The notes: generated from the letters alone by a model not told the origin. DNA of 64,000 nucleotides from Burkholderia sp. Ax-1724 (GCF_011752995.1 NZ_VWWL01000012.1:148915-212914); one strand, 5' to 3'; positions 18,035 to 28,244 are shown, counted from the first letter of the stretch. Program-made: numbers and translations.

Positions 18035-18835
18035 TCAAGCATCCTTATTGATAATCCACTCGTGCGCCGGGTCGTTGTGGAAATGCCAGGTGCGCTGGCT
18101 GCCGGCCATCACGTTCAGATAATACGAGTCGTACCCATACGGCACGACGACCGGATGATAGCCGCGCGGCACCATCACGACGTCGTGATTCTCGACGGCC
18201 ATCGATTCGTCGATATCGCGCGAATCGGTGTAGACGCGCTGAAACGCGAAGCCTTGCGGCGGATCGAGCCGGTGATAGTAAGTCTCTTCGAGCGAACTCT
18301 CGTGAGGGATGTTGTCGGTGTCGTGCTTGTGCGGCGGATAGCTCGACGCATGGCCGCCCGGCGTTCTCACTTCGACGACGAGCAGCGATTCGGCAGGCTC
18401 GGTCTGCGGAAGAATATCGCAGACGTAGCGCGTATTGAGCGACCTGCCGCGTGTCGAGCGCTTCATCGAGGCGGGCTCGATGAGCCGCGCGGGGTACTCG
18501 CCCGTGGCCGGCGCGCTTGCGATGCCGATCTCCGCATCGCGGTTCGCGCGCACGGTCGCTCGCACGTTCGGCGGCAGATAGACCGCATACGGCGCGGCGT
18601 CTTCGAACACGCTGTCGCGCGAACCGAGCGAGGTCCACGTCGCGTCGGGCGTTTCGATATCGACAGCCCCGGTCAGCACGACGATGCATACCTCGCGCGA
18701 CGGCTCGAATACGTGCACGATTTCGCTCGTGCCGAGCCGGTACGCGGCAAATCCGACATAACGCCAGCAGGCCGACTGCGGCGTGACTCGCGCGATCGTT
18801 TGGCCCTCGCGCTGTGCCTTCACCAATAAACTCAT
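18035..18835 (-). CDS. iolB: 5-deoxy-glucuronate isomerase
   Basis: 266 residues. A cupin-fold isomerase that converts 5-deoxy-D-glucuronate to 5-dehydro-2-deoxy-D-gluconate in myo-inositol breakdown. Metal-binding histidines are seen in SYPPHKHDTD and in the later ETYYHRL block; GYHPVVVPYGYDSYYLNVMAG is the conserved C-terminal region. The start at 18835 has GGAGG close upstream and overlaps the iolE stop as ATGA. It is the last gene of the leftward inositol operon. Confidence 0.96.
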   Translation of the reverse strand: MSLLVKAQREGQTIARVTPQSACWRYVGFAAYRLGTSEIVHVFEPSREVCIVVLTGAVDIETPDATWTSLGSRDSVFEDAAPYAVYLPPNVRATVRANRDAEIGIASAPATGEYPARLIEPASMKRSTRGRSLNTRYVCDILPQTEPAESLLVVEVRTPGGHASSYPPHKHDTDNIPHESSLEETYYHRLDPPQGFAFQRVYTDSRDIDESMAVENHDVVMVPRGYHPVVVPYGYDSYYLNVMAGSQRTWHFHNDPAHEWIINKDA

Positions 18836-19758
18836 GCTGCCTCCTTGCCCGCGCCGTCGAGCGTATCGAGCGGTGCATCGGCGAGCGTGCGCAAAGTCCG
18901 ATAACCCTTCTGGGCATACTCGAACGACGGCGCGACCACCGGGTCCTGTTCCGCTTCGACGACGAGCCAGCCGCGATAACCATGCCGCTTCAGCCGGCCG
19001 ATGATGCCGGCAAAATCCACGGCCCCGTCGCCCGGCACCGTGAACGCGCCTGCGATTACCGCATCGAGAAAACTCCAGTTGCGATTGCGCGCGAGCTTCA
19101 TGACCGCGGGCCGCACGTCCTTGCAATGCACGTGGCAGACGCGCGCGATGTGCTGGTCGAGCACCGCGAGCGGATCGCCGCCCGCAAACGTGATGTGACC
19201 CGCGTCGAACAGCAGGCCGACCGCATCGCTCGTGCGTGCTATCAGTTGATCGACGTCGGCCGGCGTCTCGACATAGGCGCCCATATGATGATGGTACGCA
19301 AGCCGCACGCCATGGCTCAACGTATAGCGCGCGAATTCGTCGACCCGTGCTGTGTAGCCGGACCATTGCGCGTCGCTGAAAAAACGCGGCCGTTGATAAA
19401 GCGGCCGCGCCGCGCCCTGAATCGAATCGGCGACTTCGCCATACACCATCACCGTCGCGCCGTTTTGCGCGAGCAGTTCGAGATGCGGACCGACGGCGGC
19501 GATTTCCTCGGCGACACTGCGCTTCGCCAGTTCTCCGGAATACCAGCCGGAAACGAGCGCGAGGTCGTAGCGCGCGAGTAGCGTCTTCAACGCCTGCGGC
19601 TCGCGCGGAAACTTGTTGCCGAGTTCGAAACCCTCATAACCGATCTGGCGGCCCTCGGTCAGCGCGACTTCAAGCGGCGTTTCGCCGCCGAGCGAGGGCA
19701 GGTCGTCGTTCATCCACGAGAGCGGGTTGATGCCGATACGTACGTCGAAAGCAGTCAT
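18832..19758 (-). CDS. iolE: Myo-inosose-2 dehydratase
   Basis: 308 residues, TIM-barrel of the xylose-isomerase-like superfamily. It dehydrates scyllo-inosose to 3D-trihydroxycyclohexanedione. Landmarks are GINPLSWMNDDLP at the N-terminus, HHHMGAYVET, LLFDAGHITFAGGDP and VCHVHCKDVRP, which supply the metal-site residues. I chose ATG 19758, since the 98-codon upstream extension is antisense to iolD and not family-like. It lies 10 nt after the iolD stop and overlaps iolB by 4 nt. Confidence 0.96.
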   Translation of the reverse strand: MTAFDVRIGINPLSWMNDDLPSLGGETPLEVALTEGRQIGYEGFELGNKFPREPQALKTLLARYDLALVSGWYSGELAKRSVAEEIAAVGPHLELLAQNGATVMVYGEVADSIQGAARPLYQRPRFFSDAQWSGYTARVDEFARYTLSHGVRLAYHHHMGAYVETPADVDQLIARTSDAVGLLFDAGHITFAGGDPLAVLDQHIARVCHVHCKDVRPAVMKLARNRNWSFLDAVIAGAFTVPGDGAVDFAGIIGRLKRHGYRGWLVVEAEQDPVVAPSFEYAQKGYRTLRTLADAPLDTLDGAGKEAA

Positions 19759-19768
19759 GCGGGCGTCC

Positions 19769-21772
19769 TCATTCGTGAGCGTGGCGAGCGTCGTGCGGCA
19801 GGGATGCGGGCGGCTCGGCGCGCGCGGCAAGCTGCGCGTCGTATTTCGCGCGCGCGGCGCGCACCGCCTCGCGCGGCGAGACTTCGGGCACCGCGACTTC
19901 CCACCACCAGCCGCCGTCGCCGGTGGTACGGGCCGGATCGGTGTCGATACTGATGACGTACGTGCGCGTGGCCGCGCGGGCGCGCCGCAGCGCCGCTTCG
20001 AGTTCGGCAAGATGGCCCACGTGCTCGGCCTCGGCGCCGAGCGCGCGCGCATGCGCGGCGAAGTCGATGCGTGGCGCGCCGGCTGCGCCCTGCAAGCTGT
20101 CCGCGAGCAGATTGTTGAACGGCGCGCCGCCGCAGGCTTGCTGCAAGCGGTTGATGCAGCCGAAGCCGCGATTGTCGAGCACGATGACGATCAGCTTCGC
20201 GTCGAGCATCACCGAGGTCGCGATCTCGCTGTTGAGCATCAGATAACTGCCGTCGCCGAGCATCACGATCACCTCGCGCTCGGGCCGTGCGAGCTTCACG
20301 CCGAGTCCGCCCGCGATCTCGTAGCCCATGCACGAATAGCCGTATTCGACGTGATACGCGCCAGGCCGGCCCGCGCGCCACAGCTTGTGCAATTCGGCGG
20401 GCAGCGTGCCGGCCGCGCACACGACGATGTCGTCGTTCGCCGAATGCGTGCTCGAACGCTGCACCGCGCCGATCACGTCGCCCTCGTAGGGCAGCACGGC
20501 GTCGCGTTGCGGCGCATGCGTGAGCGTGTGCACGGTGTCGCGCCAGCTTGCCGCGAGTTTGTGCGCACGCGCGGTCCATGCGCGCTCCGCGTGCCAGCCG
20601 TGCAGCGATTCGCCGAGCGCATCGAGCGCGAGCCGCGCATCGGCCTCGACGACGAGCGCGCGATGCTTGAGGCCGTCGAACGCATTGGCGTTGATCGCGA
20701 TCACGTCGGCTTGCGTGAACAGCGTATTCGAGCCGGTCGTGAAGTCTTGCAGACGCGTGCCGACCGCGAGCACGCAGTCGGCATCGTGCGCGAGCGCGTT
20801 GGCGGCCGGCGAGCCGGTCACGCCGAGCGCGCCCGTGTTCAGCGGATCGTTCCACGCGAGCGCGCTTTTGCCGGCCTGCGTTTCGGCGACCGGTATGCCG
20901 TGCGCGCTCGCGAAGCGCTGCAGCGCGTCGGCCGCGCGGCCGTACAGCACGCCGCCTCCCGCGACGATCAGCGGATGCTTTGCCTGCCGCAAACGCGCGC
21001 ACGCCGCCTCGATCTCGTCGATTCGCGGCGCGGGCGCATGAAAGCGGATCACGCGCGTCGCGAAGAAGTCCGCCGGAAAATCCCACGCCTGCGCCTGCAC
21101 GTCCTGCGGCAAGGCGAGCGTGACGGGGCCGCACAACGCGGCGTCGGTCAGCACGCGTATCGCGCGCGGCAAGGCGCTCAGCAATTGCGCCGGATGCACG
21201 ATGCGATCGAAGTAGCGCGACAGCGGCTTGAACGCATCGTTGGCGGAGACGCCGCCGTCGGCGCAATCTTCGAGCTGCTGCAACACCGGGTCGGGCGCGC
21301 GCGAGACGAAGATGTCGCCGGGCAACAGCAGCACCGGCAGGCGGTTCACGTGCGCGAGCGCGGCGGCGGTCAGCAGATTCGTCGCGCCCGGGCCGATCGA
21401 GGTCGTGACCGCCATCATGCGGCGGCGGAAATGCGCCTTCGCATAGGCGATCGCGCTATGTGCCATCGCCTGCTCGTTATGCGCGCGCAGCGTCGGCAAT
21501 TCGTCGCGATGCTGGTACAGCGCCTCGCCGATGCCCGCGACGTTGCCGTGGCCGAAGATCGCGAACACGCCGCCGAACAGCGGCTCGGTGCCGCTGCCGT
21601 CTTCGCTGGCGACGCGTTGCGCGGCGAGATAGCGCACCAGCGCCTGGGCCATCGTCAGGCGCAGCGTGGCGCCGGCATTCGCGTGCGCCTGTGCTTGCTC
21701 CTGTGTTTGCGCATGGGTCTGCGCGGCGCTGCTCGCCGATAAGGCGTCGTCCTGCATGATGCGTTCGTTCAT
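19769..21772 (-). CDS. iolD: 3D-(3,5/4)-trihydroxycyclohexane-1,2-dione hydrolase
   Basis: 667 residues. A thiamine-diphosphate enzyme that opens the inositol ring. The N-terminal ThDP domain contains the glutamate in LRAHNEQAMAHSA. The C-terminal ThDP/Mg site near residue 505 is MLGDGSYLMLNSEIATSV with the usual asparagine. The first ~35 residues (AQTHAQTQEQAQAHANAGA) are a low-complexity addition not needed for the fold. The start overlaps the iolC stop as ATGA. Confidence 0.96.
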   Translation of the reverse strand: MNERIMQDDALSASSAAQTHAQTQEQAQAHANAGATLRLTMAQALVRYLAAQRVASEDGSGTEPLFGGVFAIFGHGNVAGIGEALYQHRDELPTLRAHNEQAMAHSAIAYAKAHFRRRMMAVTTSIGPGATNLLTAAALAHVNRLPVLLLPGDIFVSRAPDPVLQQLEDCADGGVSANDAFKPLSRYFDRIVHPAQLLSALPRAIRVLTDAALCGPVTLALPQDVQAQAWDFPADFFATRVIRFHAPAPRIDEIEAACARLRQAKHPLIVAGGGVLYGRAADALQRFASAHGIPVAETQAGKSALAWNDPLNTGALGVTGSPAANALAHDADCVLAVGTRLQDFTTGSNTLFTQADVIAINANAFDGLKHRALVVEADARLALDALGESLHGWHAERAWTARAHKLAASWRDTVHTLTHAPQRDAVLPYEGDVIGAVQRSSTHSANDDIVVCAAGTLPAELHKLWRAGRPGAYHVEYGYSCMGYEIAGGLGVKLARPEREVIVMLGDGSYLMLNSEIATSVMLDAKLIVIVLDNRGFGCINRLQQACGGAPFNNLLADSLQGAAGAPRIDFAAHARALGAEAEHVGHLAELEAALRRARAATRTYVISIDTDPARTTGDGGWWWEVAVPEVSPREAVRAARAKYDAQLAARAEPPASLPHDARHAHE

Positions 21773-23805
21773 GCGGCCTGCTCCTGATGAACCTGATGCG
21801 GCGTGCCTTGAGCGGCTTGCCAGGCGGCGATCAGCGTTTCGAACGTATGGCGCACGCGCGCGATCAGTTCGTCATCGCCGATTTCTCCGGCCAGCCACGC
21901 CTGACTCGGGTCGTGAAAGATCGTGCGGCCGACCGTAAAGCCGCGGCACGTCGCCGACCGCGCGGCCGCGCGAAAGCCCTCGCTCAACTGCTCGACGGCC
22001 GCCGACAAACCGAGCAGCACGACGCCACGGCAATACGGGTCGCGCTCGGCGATCAGCGTATCGATGGCGTGCCATTGCGCGGCGTCCATCGGTTCGAGCT
22101 TCCACCACTCGGGATAGATGCCGAGGTTGTAGAGACGCTTGAGCGCGCGATACACGATGTCGGGCCCCTGCGGCAGCGACGCGTGCTTCGGCGGAATCAC
22201 CTCGAGCAGCAGTTCATGGCCGCTCGCCTGGGTCGCATCGTAAAGCGCGCGCAATTGCGCTTCCTGTTCGAGGCGCTGCTCGATCGGCTCGTCGGGATGA
22301 AACTGCACGAGGCACTTCGCAACGTGCTCCTTCGGCCACGCGAGCAGCGTCGTGCCGATCGAGCGGCCCTGATCGAACACGAGCGGCACCGAACCCGGCA
22401 GCTCGACCGGGCGGCCGATCCACCAGCCGCGGCCGGTCGCGGCATTGAGCGCGTCCTGACCGTAGCGGTCGTCGATCAGCACGCCGATGCGGCCTTGCAG
22501 ATGCAGCGCGTGTTCGGTCTGCGCGACCGCTTCGACGAACAGGTTCTTCAGATGTGCAACGCGCGCTTCGTCGGCGCCGGTTTGCTGCGCCAGTTCGAAA
22601 AACTGATTGCGATGATCGAACGCGAAGCCGAGCACTTCATGCCAGGGCTTGCGTGCCGGCGATACGCGATGCAGGCGCGCGAGCTTCGCGTCGCGGTCGG
22701 GCCGGCGCATCCGTTGCGGATCGGCTTGTGCTTCGCCAAGGAAGTAGTCGAGTTCGGCGGGCGTCGGCATGGCCGGGGCACAGCCGTGCCGCGAGACCAC
22801 CAGCGCGCCGCTCGCGTTCGCGGCGCGCGCGCAGGCGTCGAGCGGCCGGTCGCGCAGCCAGCCGGACAGAAAGCCCGACGCGAATGCATCGCCCGCGCCG
22901 AGCACGTTCAGCACCTCGACTTCGACGCCGCCGTGAACCGGCATCTCGTCGAGCGAAGCCGGCACGTTGCCGTCGATGATCTGGCAGCCGAGCGGCCCGC
23001 GCTTGAGCACGAGCGTGGCCGGTGTGACCGCGCGTACCATCGCGAGCGCGTCGATCAGCTCGCTCTTGCCGCCGGCGATGCGGAATTCTTCCTCGGTGCC
23101 GATCACGAGATCGAACAGCGGCAGAATGCGCTGCAAATGCGCGGTGACGCCTTCGCTCGCGACGAAACGCGTCTCGCCGTCGGCCTTGCCGGTGAGTCCC
23201 CACAGCACCGGACGATAGTCGATGTCGAGCACCGTGCGCACCTGGTTGCGGCGCGCGTAGTCGAGCGCGCGGCGGCTCGCGCGGTTCACCTGCTCCGTCG
23301 AGAAGTGCGTGCCGGTAATCAGCAGCGCTTTCGACGAGGCGATAAAGGCCTCGTCGAAATCGGCCGCGTCGATTGCCATATCGGCGCAGTCGTCGCGGTA
23401 GAAGATCAGCGGGAACGTGTCGCGGTCCTTGAGGCCGAGCAGCACGAGCGCGGTCAGCCGCTGGCGATCGACGCGCACGCGGCTCACGTCGCAGCCTTCA
23501 TTCGCGAGCGTTTCGGTGAGAAAGCGGCCCATGTGATCGTCGCCGACGCGCGCGAGCATCGCCGCATCGAGTCCGAGCCGCGCGCAGCCGAAGGCGATAT
23601 TCGCCGACGAACCGCCGAGATACTTCGCGAAGCTCGATACGTCTTCGAGCCGCGCGCCGACCTGCTGCGCGTACAGATCGACGGCGAGACGGCCGAGGCA
23701 GATGATGTCACGCGCGCGTCCCGGCGCGAAGCGGCTGCCGCGCGCGGTGCCCGCACCGGTATCCGAACCCGGCGCGGTCGCACGCGATATGCTGGAATGG
23801 TTCAT
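21769..23805 (-). CDS. iolC: 5-dehydro-2-deoxygluconokinase fused to a DUF2090 aldolase-like domain
   Basis: 678 residues. The N-terminal half (about 30-350) is a PfkB-family kinase, with GGSSANIAFGCARLG and the anion-hole motif NVLGAGDAFASGF near residue 303. It phosphorylates 5-dehydro-2-deoxygluconate. The C-terminal half (about 375-670) is DUF2090, an aldolase-like TIM barrel that may cleave the phosphorylated product in place of IolJ. This fusion is a known arrangement in proteobacteria. A 28-residue polar stretch precedes the kinase. The gene starts 73 nt after the ATPase stop. Confidence 0.95.
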   Translation of the reverse strand: MNHSSISRATAPGSDTGAGTARGSRFAPGRARDIICLGRLAVDLYAQQVGARLEDVSSFAKYLGGSSANIAFGCARLGLDAAMLARVGDDHMGRFLTETLANEGCDVSRVRVDRQRLTALVLLGLKDRDTFPLIFYRDDCADMAIDAADFDEAFIASSKALLITGTHFSTEQVNRASRRALDYARRNQVRTVLDIDYRPVLWGLTGKADGETRFVASEGVTAHLQRILPLFDLVIGTEEEFRIAGGKSELIDALAMVRAVTPATLVLKRGPLGCQIIDGNVPASLDEMPVHGGVEVEVLNVLGAGDAFASGFLSGWLRDRPLDACARAANASGALVVSRHGCAPAMPTPAELDYFLGEAQADPQRMRRPDRDAKLARLHRVSPARKPWHEVLGFAFDHRNQFFELAQQTGADEARVAHLKNLFVEAVAQTEHALHLQGRIGVLIDDRYGQDALNAATGRGWWIGRPVELPGSVPLVFDQGRSIGTTLLAWPKEHVAKCLVQFHPDEPIEQRLEQEAQLRALYDATQASGHELLLEVIPPKHASLPQGPDIVYRALKRLYNLGIYPEWWKLEPMDAAQWHAIDTLIAERDPYCRGVVLLGLSAAVEQLSEGFRAAARSATCRGFTVGRTIFHDPSQAWLAGEIGDDELIARVRHTFETLIAAWQAAQGTPHQVHQEQAA

Positions 23806-23878
23806 GAAGAATCCTGAATAACGGGGCGCGGTGGAAGGCCACGCGGGTTAGGCGGACGACGTGCGATCCGCGCGAAGC

Positions 23879-24688
<810 letters not shown>

Positions 24689-24707
24689 GAACTCCTTGCC
24701 GGGCGCG

Positions 24708-25913
24708 TTAGCGCGATGCGGCGACGCGGCCGCGCACGTAGTGATTGAACAGCACGGCGAACAGCAGCATCACGCCGAGGAACACGCGGAACCAGTCCGA
24801 GTCGACATTGGTGTAGGTGATGCCGATCTGCACCACGCCGAAGATCAGCGCGCCGAAGCAGGCACCGACCACCGAGCCGTAGCCGCCCGTGAGCAATGTG
24901 CCGCCGATCACGGCCGCGATGATCGCCTCGAATTCGGCTTGCAAACCACGGTCGGCGGCCGCCGAGCCGATATCGCACACCTGCAGCACCGCATACAGGG
25001 CCGAGCAGAACGCGGTCAGCACGAACAGCGAGATCTTCACGCGGCGCACCGGCACGCCGACGTTCTTGGCCGCGTTGGCGTCGCCGCCGACCGCGAAGAT
25101 CCAGTTGCCGAAGCGCGTTTTCGCGAGCGTGAACGCGCAGACCACGGCCAACGCGAGCCACCACAGCAGGACCTTGGGAATGCCCGGCACGAGCGGCGTG
25201 CCGTTGTCGAGCATCTTCACGAGGCCGAGATGGCCGAGCGAGACGAACAGCCCTTTGAAGGCGACGCCCTGGAAGAACGTGTGCGCGAACCAGTCCTCGC
25301 GCGCGACGTCGCCGACGCCGGAAATGATCGTGCGGTCGGCGAACATCACCGAGAGCGCGAGCGTGAGGCCGCGCAGAATGAACAGGAACGCGAGCGTGAC
25401 GATGAACGACGGCAGCCGCGTGCGCATCACGAGGTAGCCGTTGAGCGCGCCGAGCAGCATCGAGCCGGCGAACGCGAACAGGATCGCGAGCCAGATCGGC
25501 CAGTGGAAGTACATGGTCGGCAGCGCGACCATCATGCCGGCAAAGCCGATCATCGAGCCGATCGACAGGTCGAACTCGCCGGCGATCATCAGCATGCACG
25601 CGCCGACCGAGATCAGGCCGAGATAGGCCGCGACCTGCGACCAGTTCATGATGCCGTCGAGGTTGAACATCCCCGAGTTGCCGGCCGCGAGGCCGAACAC
25701 GAGGAACACCATCACGGTGCCGGCCAGCGCCGCGAATTCGGGGCGGTTCAGCAGGTGCCGGAACCACGATTCCTCGCGCACGCGTTCGTCCGGCGCGGTG
25801 GCCGACGTGGCTGCTGAGGTGGCCCCTGAGGTGGCCGCTGATGCAGCCGGGTCCTGCGGATCGGACGCGGGCGGTTTGCGGTGATTGGGATGGAAAAGAT
25901 CGGCGACACCCAT
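24708..25913 (-). CDS. Sugar-type ABC transporter permease (inositol importer)
   Basis: 401 residues. An integral membrane protein of the RbsC/FrcC family with about ten helices between residues 60 and 390. Typical blocks are MLMIAGEFDLSIGSMIGF, GALNGYLVMRTRLPSFIVTL and AIIAAVIGGTLLTGGYGSVV. The first ~45 residues are hydrophilic and hold an Ala/Thr/Ser repeat (AATSGATSAATSATAP) encoded by near-repeated GGCCxCTGAGGT-like DNA. It follows the binding-protein gene after 120 bp and precedes the ATPase by 19 bp. Confidence 0.93.
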   Translation of the reverse strand: MGVADLFHPNHRKPPASDPQDPAASAATSGATSAATSATAPDERVREESWFRHLLNRPEFAALAGTVMVFLVFGLAAGNSGMFNLDGIMNWSQVAAYLGLISVGACMLMIAGEFDLSIGSMIGFAGMMVALPTMYFHWPIWLAILFAFAGSMLLGALNGYLVMRTRLPSFIVTLAFLFILRGLTLALSVMFADRTIISGVGDVAREDWFAHTFFQGVAFKGLFVSLGHLGLVKMLDNGTPLVPGIPKVLLWWLALAVVCAFTLAKTRFGNWIFAVGGDANAAKNVGVPVRRVKISLFVLTAFCSALYAVLQVCDIGSAAADRGLQAEFEAIIAAVIGGTLLTGGYGSVVGACFGALIFGVVQIGITYTNVDSDWFRVFLGVMLLFAVLFNHYVRGRVAASR

Positions 25914-25988
25914 TGAAGCTCTCCTTGATACGCCGGCAAGCCGATCGACGCGGCACCGCGGGCGTTGGAACTGATGAATTCAACCGTG

Positions 25989-26007
25989 GGCCGCCGGCGC
26001 GGCGGCC
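25989..26007. promoter_or_regulatory. Intercistronic hairpin after the binding-protein gene
   Basis: GGCCGCC (25989-25995) and GGCGGCC (26001-26007) form a perfect 7-bp stem with a 5-nt loop, 26 nt past the binding-protein stop. There is no T-run. Such hairpins commonly protect the upstream message or attenuate the rest, raising binding protein over membrane components. Confidence 0.5.
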
Positions 26008-26033
26008 TGCTCAGGCGCTGCGTTGCCGCGCAG

Positions 26034-27080
26034 TCAGCGATATTGCCCCGCGTATTTGAGTACCTTGTCGACGTTGGCCTTCGTGATGAAGCCCGGACCC
26101 GAGCCGATATTGCGCGGCCCATACGACGGCGCGAGCCCGTAGGTGTCGAGCCGCTCCTTGAACTTCGGATTCGCCTGCAGAATCTCGCGGATCTTCACCG
26201 GATCGGTCGTCTGGTTCTTCTTCGCGATCGCGAGCACGGCAACCGGGATATAGCCCTGCAAATACGGCTGCTGGTCGATCGCGAACTGGATCGTGCCGTT
26301 CTGGATGCCCTTCGCGATGTCGCTGTCGAAGTCGAACGTGGCGAACCAGAGCTTGCCGGCAAGGCCCATCTGTTGCAGCGCCTTCAAGGTCGGATCGGCC
26401 GACAGCGGGCCGAGCGCGAGCACCGCCTGGGTGTCCGGATGATTGCGCAGGAACGCGCTGACTTTGGACTGCACGCCGGTCGGGTCCTGGCCCGCGTCGA
26501 GCGTCGAGGTCTTGACGTCGGCGCCGATCGCCTCGGCGAAACCGCGGCAGCGTTCGAACGAAGCCGGGTTCGTCGCATAGTGGTTCACGCACAGGAACGA
26601 CTTGATGCCGGCGGCCTTGGCCTTTTCGCCCGCCGCCTTGCCGGCCGCGTATTCGGGCTGGCCGACGTGCATGAGCGCGCCGAGCTTGGCGCTCTGTTCT
26701 TCGGTGCCCGAATTGATCGTGACGAGCGGAATGTGCTTTTCGGTGACTTTCGCAATCGAGCTCTTCAGCACGTCGAAGTCGGCGATCGAGACGATCACGC
26801 CGTCGTAGTTGCGCGCGGCCGCCTGTTCGACGAGACGCGCCATGTCGGCAATGTCGCCGTTCGGCGGATTGCGGTAGTCGGTCTGAACGTTGAAGTCCTC
26901 GTCGGCCTGTTTGATCGCGTTCTTGATCGTGTTCCACCACGAATCCGAATCGGGCGCATGGCTGATCAGCACGAAGTGAGCGTCCGCCGCGCGGGCTGCC
27001 GTCGCCGCGCCGAATCCCGTTGCCAATGCCAACGCCGTCGCCAGAATCCTGAGCGCCGCCTTGCCTTTGCCAAGTCTCAT
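26034..27080 (-). CDS. Sugar-type ABC transporter periplasmic binding protein (inositol importer)
   Basis: 348 residues. A signal peptide (MRLGKGKAALRILATALA, then GFGAATAARA) ends near residue 33. The mature part is a periplasmic-binding-protein type 1 fold of the ribose/fructose class, with HAPDSDSWWNTIKNAIKQA at its start and DGVIVSIADFDVL and FATFDFDSDIAKGI later. It delivers substrate to the permease encoded downstream. I chose ATG 27080, preceded by AAAGGTGGAGACC; the ORF extends 51 codons further but the extension precedes a proper signal peptide. It heads the leftward inositol operon. Confidence 0.93.
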   Translation of the reverse strand: MRLGKGKAALRILATALALATGFGAATAARAADAHFVLISHAPDSDSWWNTIKNAIKQADEDFNVQTDYRNPPNGDIADMARLVEQAAARNYDGVIVSIADFDVLKSSIAKVTEKHIPLVTINSGTEEQSAKLGALMHVGQPEYAAGKAAGEKAKAAGIKSFLCVNHYATNPASFERCRGFAEAIGADVKTSTLDAGQDPTGVQSKVSAFLRNHPDTQAVLALGPLSADPTLKALQQMGLAGKLWFATFDFDSDIAKGIQNGTIQFAIDQQPYLQGYIPVAVLAIAKKNQTTDPVKIREILQANPKFKERLDTYGLAPSYGPRNIGSGPGFITKANVDKVLKYAGQYR

Positions 27081-27192
27081 GGTCTCCACCTTTCTCGATC
27101 TGTCGTTTGTCATTGAAGGCGCGCCTCGCGGATGGTTGCCCATTTCCGTGTAAATCCGCACAACAGGGCCGAAGCGGCACCGCTCAGGACCA

Positions 27193-27221
27193 AGAGTAGG
27201 CCATCTTTCGATGTCTTGCAA
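27193..27221 (-). promoter_or_regulatory. Candidate promoter of the leftward inositol operon
   Basis: On the minus strand TTGCAA (27221-27216) and TACTCT (27198-27193) are 17 bp apart and about 113 bp before the binding-protein start. Matches to consensus are modest (4/6 and 3/6). It lies just beside the palindrome at 27243-27264. Confidence 0.35.
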
Positions 27222-27242
27222 AGAAAATTTCACGAAAAATAA

Positions 27243-27264
27243 AAATGGAAAATATGTTCCATTT
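27243..27264. promoter_or_regulatory. IolR-type operator palindrome, AAATGGAA-N6-TTCCATTT
   Basis: Perfect 8-bp arms (27243-27250 and 27257-27264) flank a 6-bp spacer, in the gap between the two divergent inositol operons. As I recall, the motif reported for the RpiR-type IolR of Sinorhizobium meliloti is GGAA-N6-TTCC, which this contains exactly. The right arm overlaps the putative -35 of the iolR promoter, so binding there would repress autoregulation and probably also the leftward operon. Confidence 0.75.
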
Positions 27265-27285
27265 GCTTGGGGCGCTGCCTATAAT
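27257..27285 (+). promoter_or_regulatory. Probable promoter of the iolR operon
   Basis: TATAAT at 27280-27285 is a perfect -10. TTCCAT at 27257-27262 lies 17 bp upstream as -35 and forms part of the palindrome. The iolR ATG follows 75 bp downstream. Confidence 0.65.
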
Positions 27286-27359
27286 CGGCAGCGTCGGAAG
27301 CACGAGCGGGAGGCCGCGAGTGCTTCTGCCGCATAGCAAAAAACACTCGAGGGGCAGAC

Positions 27360-28244
27360 ATGGCGGAACCGAACACCGAAGAAACGTTGCCGGGCGTCGA
27401 GGATTTGATGCGGCGCATCGCGGACAACTACGAGACGCTGCCGCGTCAGCTGAAGAGCGTCGCGACCTATATCGAGCAGCATCGTTCGAGCGTGATGATG
27501 GACCGCACGAGCGACATCGCCGCGAACTGCGGCGTGCATCCGTCGGCGGTCGTGCGCTTTGCGCAGCGCTTCGGCTTTTCCGGCTTCTCCGATCTGCAGG
27601 CGGTGTTTCGTCAGGCTTATGCGGAGCAGGGCGTGTCGTCGCCGAGCTATCAGCAGCGCATTCGCCGGCTGATCGACGAGAAGCCCGGCACCTTGTCGGG
27701 CGGCTCGGTCGCGCGCGAGTTCATCGCGGCGTCGCGCGGCGGCCTCGAAGAACTCGAGGCAGGCCTCGACGACAAGCAGTTCGACGCCGCCGTGAAGATG
27801 CTGCAGCAGGCCGACAACATCTACGTGGTCGGCGTGCGGCGCTCGTTTCCGGTCGCGAGCTACATCGTCTACGCGTTGCAGCACACGCCCAAGCGCGTGC
27901 ATCTCGTGTCGGGCTTCGGCGGCATGTACCGCGAGCAGATTCGCAGCGTGAAGAAGGGCGACGTCGTGATCGCGATCAGCTTCGCGCCATATGGCAAGGA
28001 AACGCAGTACTGCCTGCGCGTCGCGCATCATCTTCAGGCGAAGACGCTCGTCATTACGGATAGCCAACTATCGCCGCTCGCGCGCTACGCGAGCACGCTG
28101 TTGTATGTGAAAGAGGGCAGCGCGTTCGCGTTTCGCTCGCTGACCAGCACGATCTGCCTGTGCCAGGCGTTGTTCATTGCGCTCGCGTACAAGCTCGAAC
28201 TGAACGTTGAAGAATCCCACGACCCTGGAGGCTACGATGACTGA
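27360..28244 (+). CDS. iolR: RpiR/MurR-family regulator with SIS domain, IolR-like
   Basis: 294 residues. An N-terminal RpiR helix-turn-helix domain (about 10-90; DIAANCGVHPSAVVRFAQRFGFSGFSDLQ) is joined to a C-terminal SIS sugar-phosphate-binding domain (about 130-270; NIYVVGVRRSFPVASYIVYAL, GDVVIAISFAPYGKE). It most likely represses both inositol operons and is released by a phosphorylated intermediate such as the product of IolC. That role is inferred from position and from the operator motif. ATG 27360 is preceded by GAGGGGCAGAC. The stop overlaps the next start by 8 nt. Confidence 0.9.
   Translation: MAEPNTEETLPGVEDLMRRIADNYETLPRQLKSVATYIEQHRSSVMMDRTSDIAANCGVHPSAVVRFAQRFGFSGFSDLQAVFRQAYAEQGVSSPSYQQRIRRLIDEKPGTLSGGSVAREFIAASRGGLEELEAGLDDKQFDAAVKMLQQADNIYVVGVRRSFPVASYIVYALQHTPKRVHLVSGFGGMYREQIRSVKKGDVVIAISFAPYGKETQYCLRVAHHLQAKTLVITDSQLSPLARYASTLLYVKEGSAFAFRSLTSTICLCQALFIALAYKLELNVEESHDPGGYDD

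Noticed and set aside
21787..23817. 676-codon open frame on the plus strand
   Set aside because: Antisense shadow of iolC with no domain or ribosome site.
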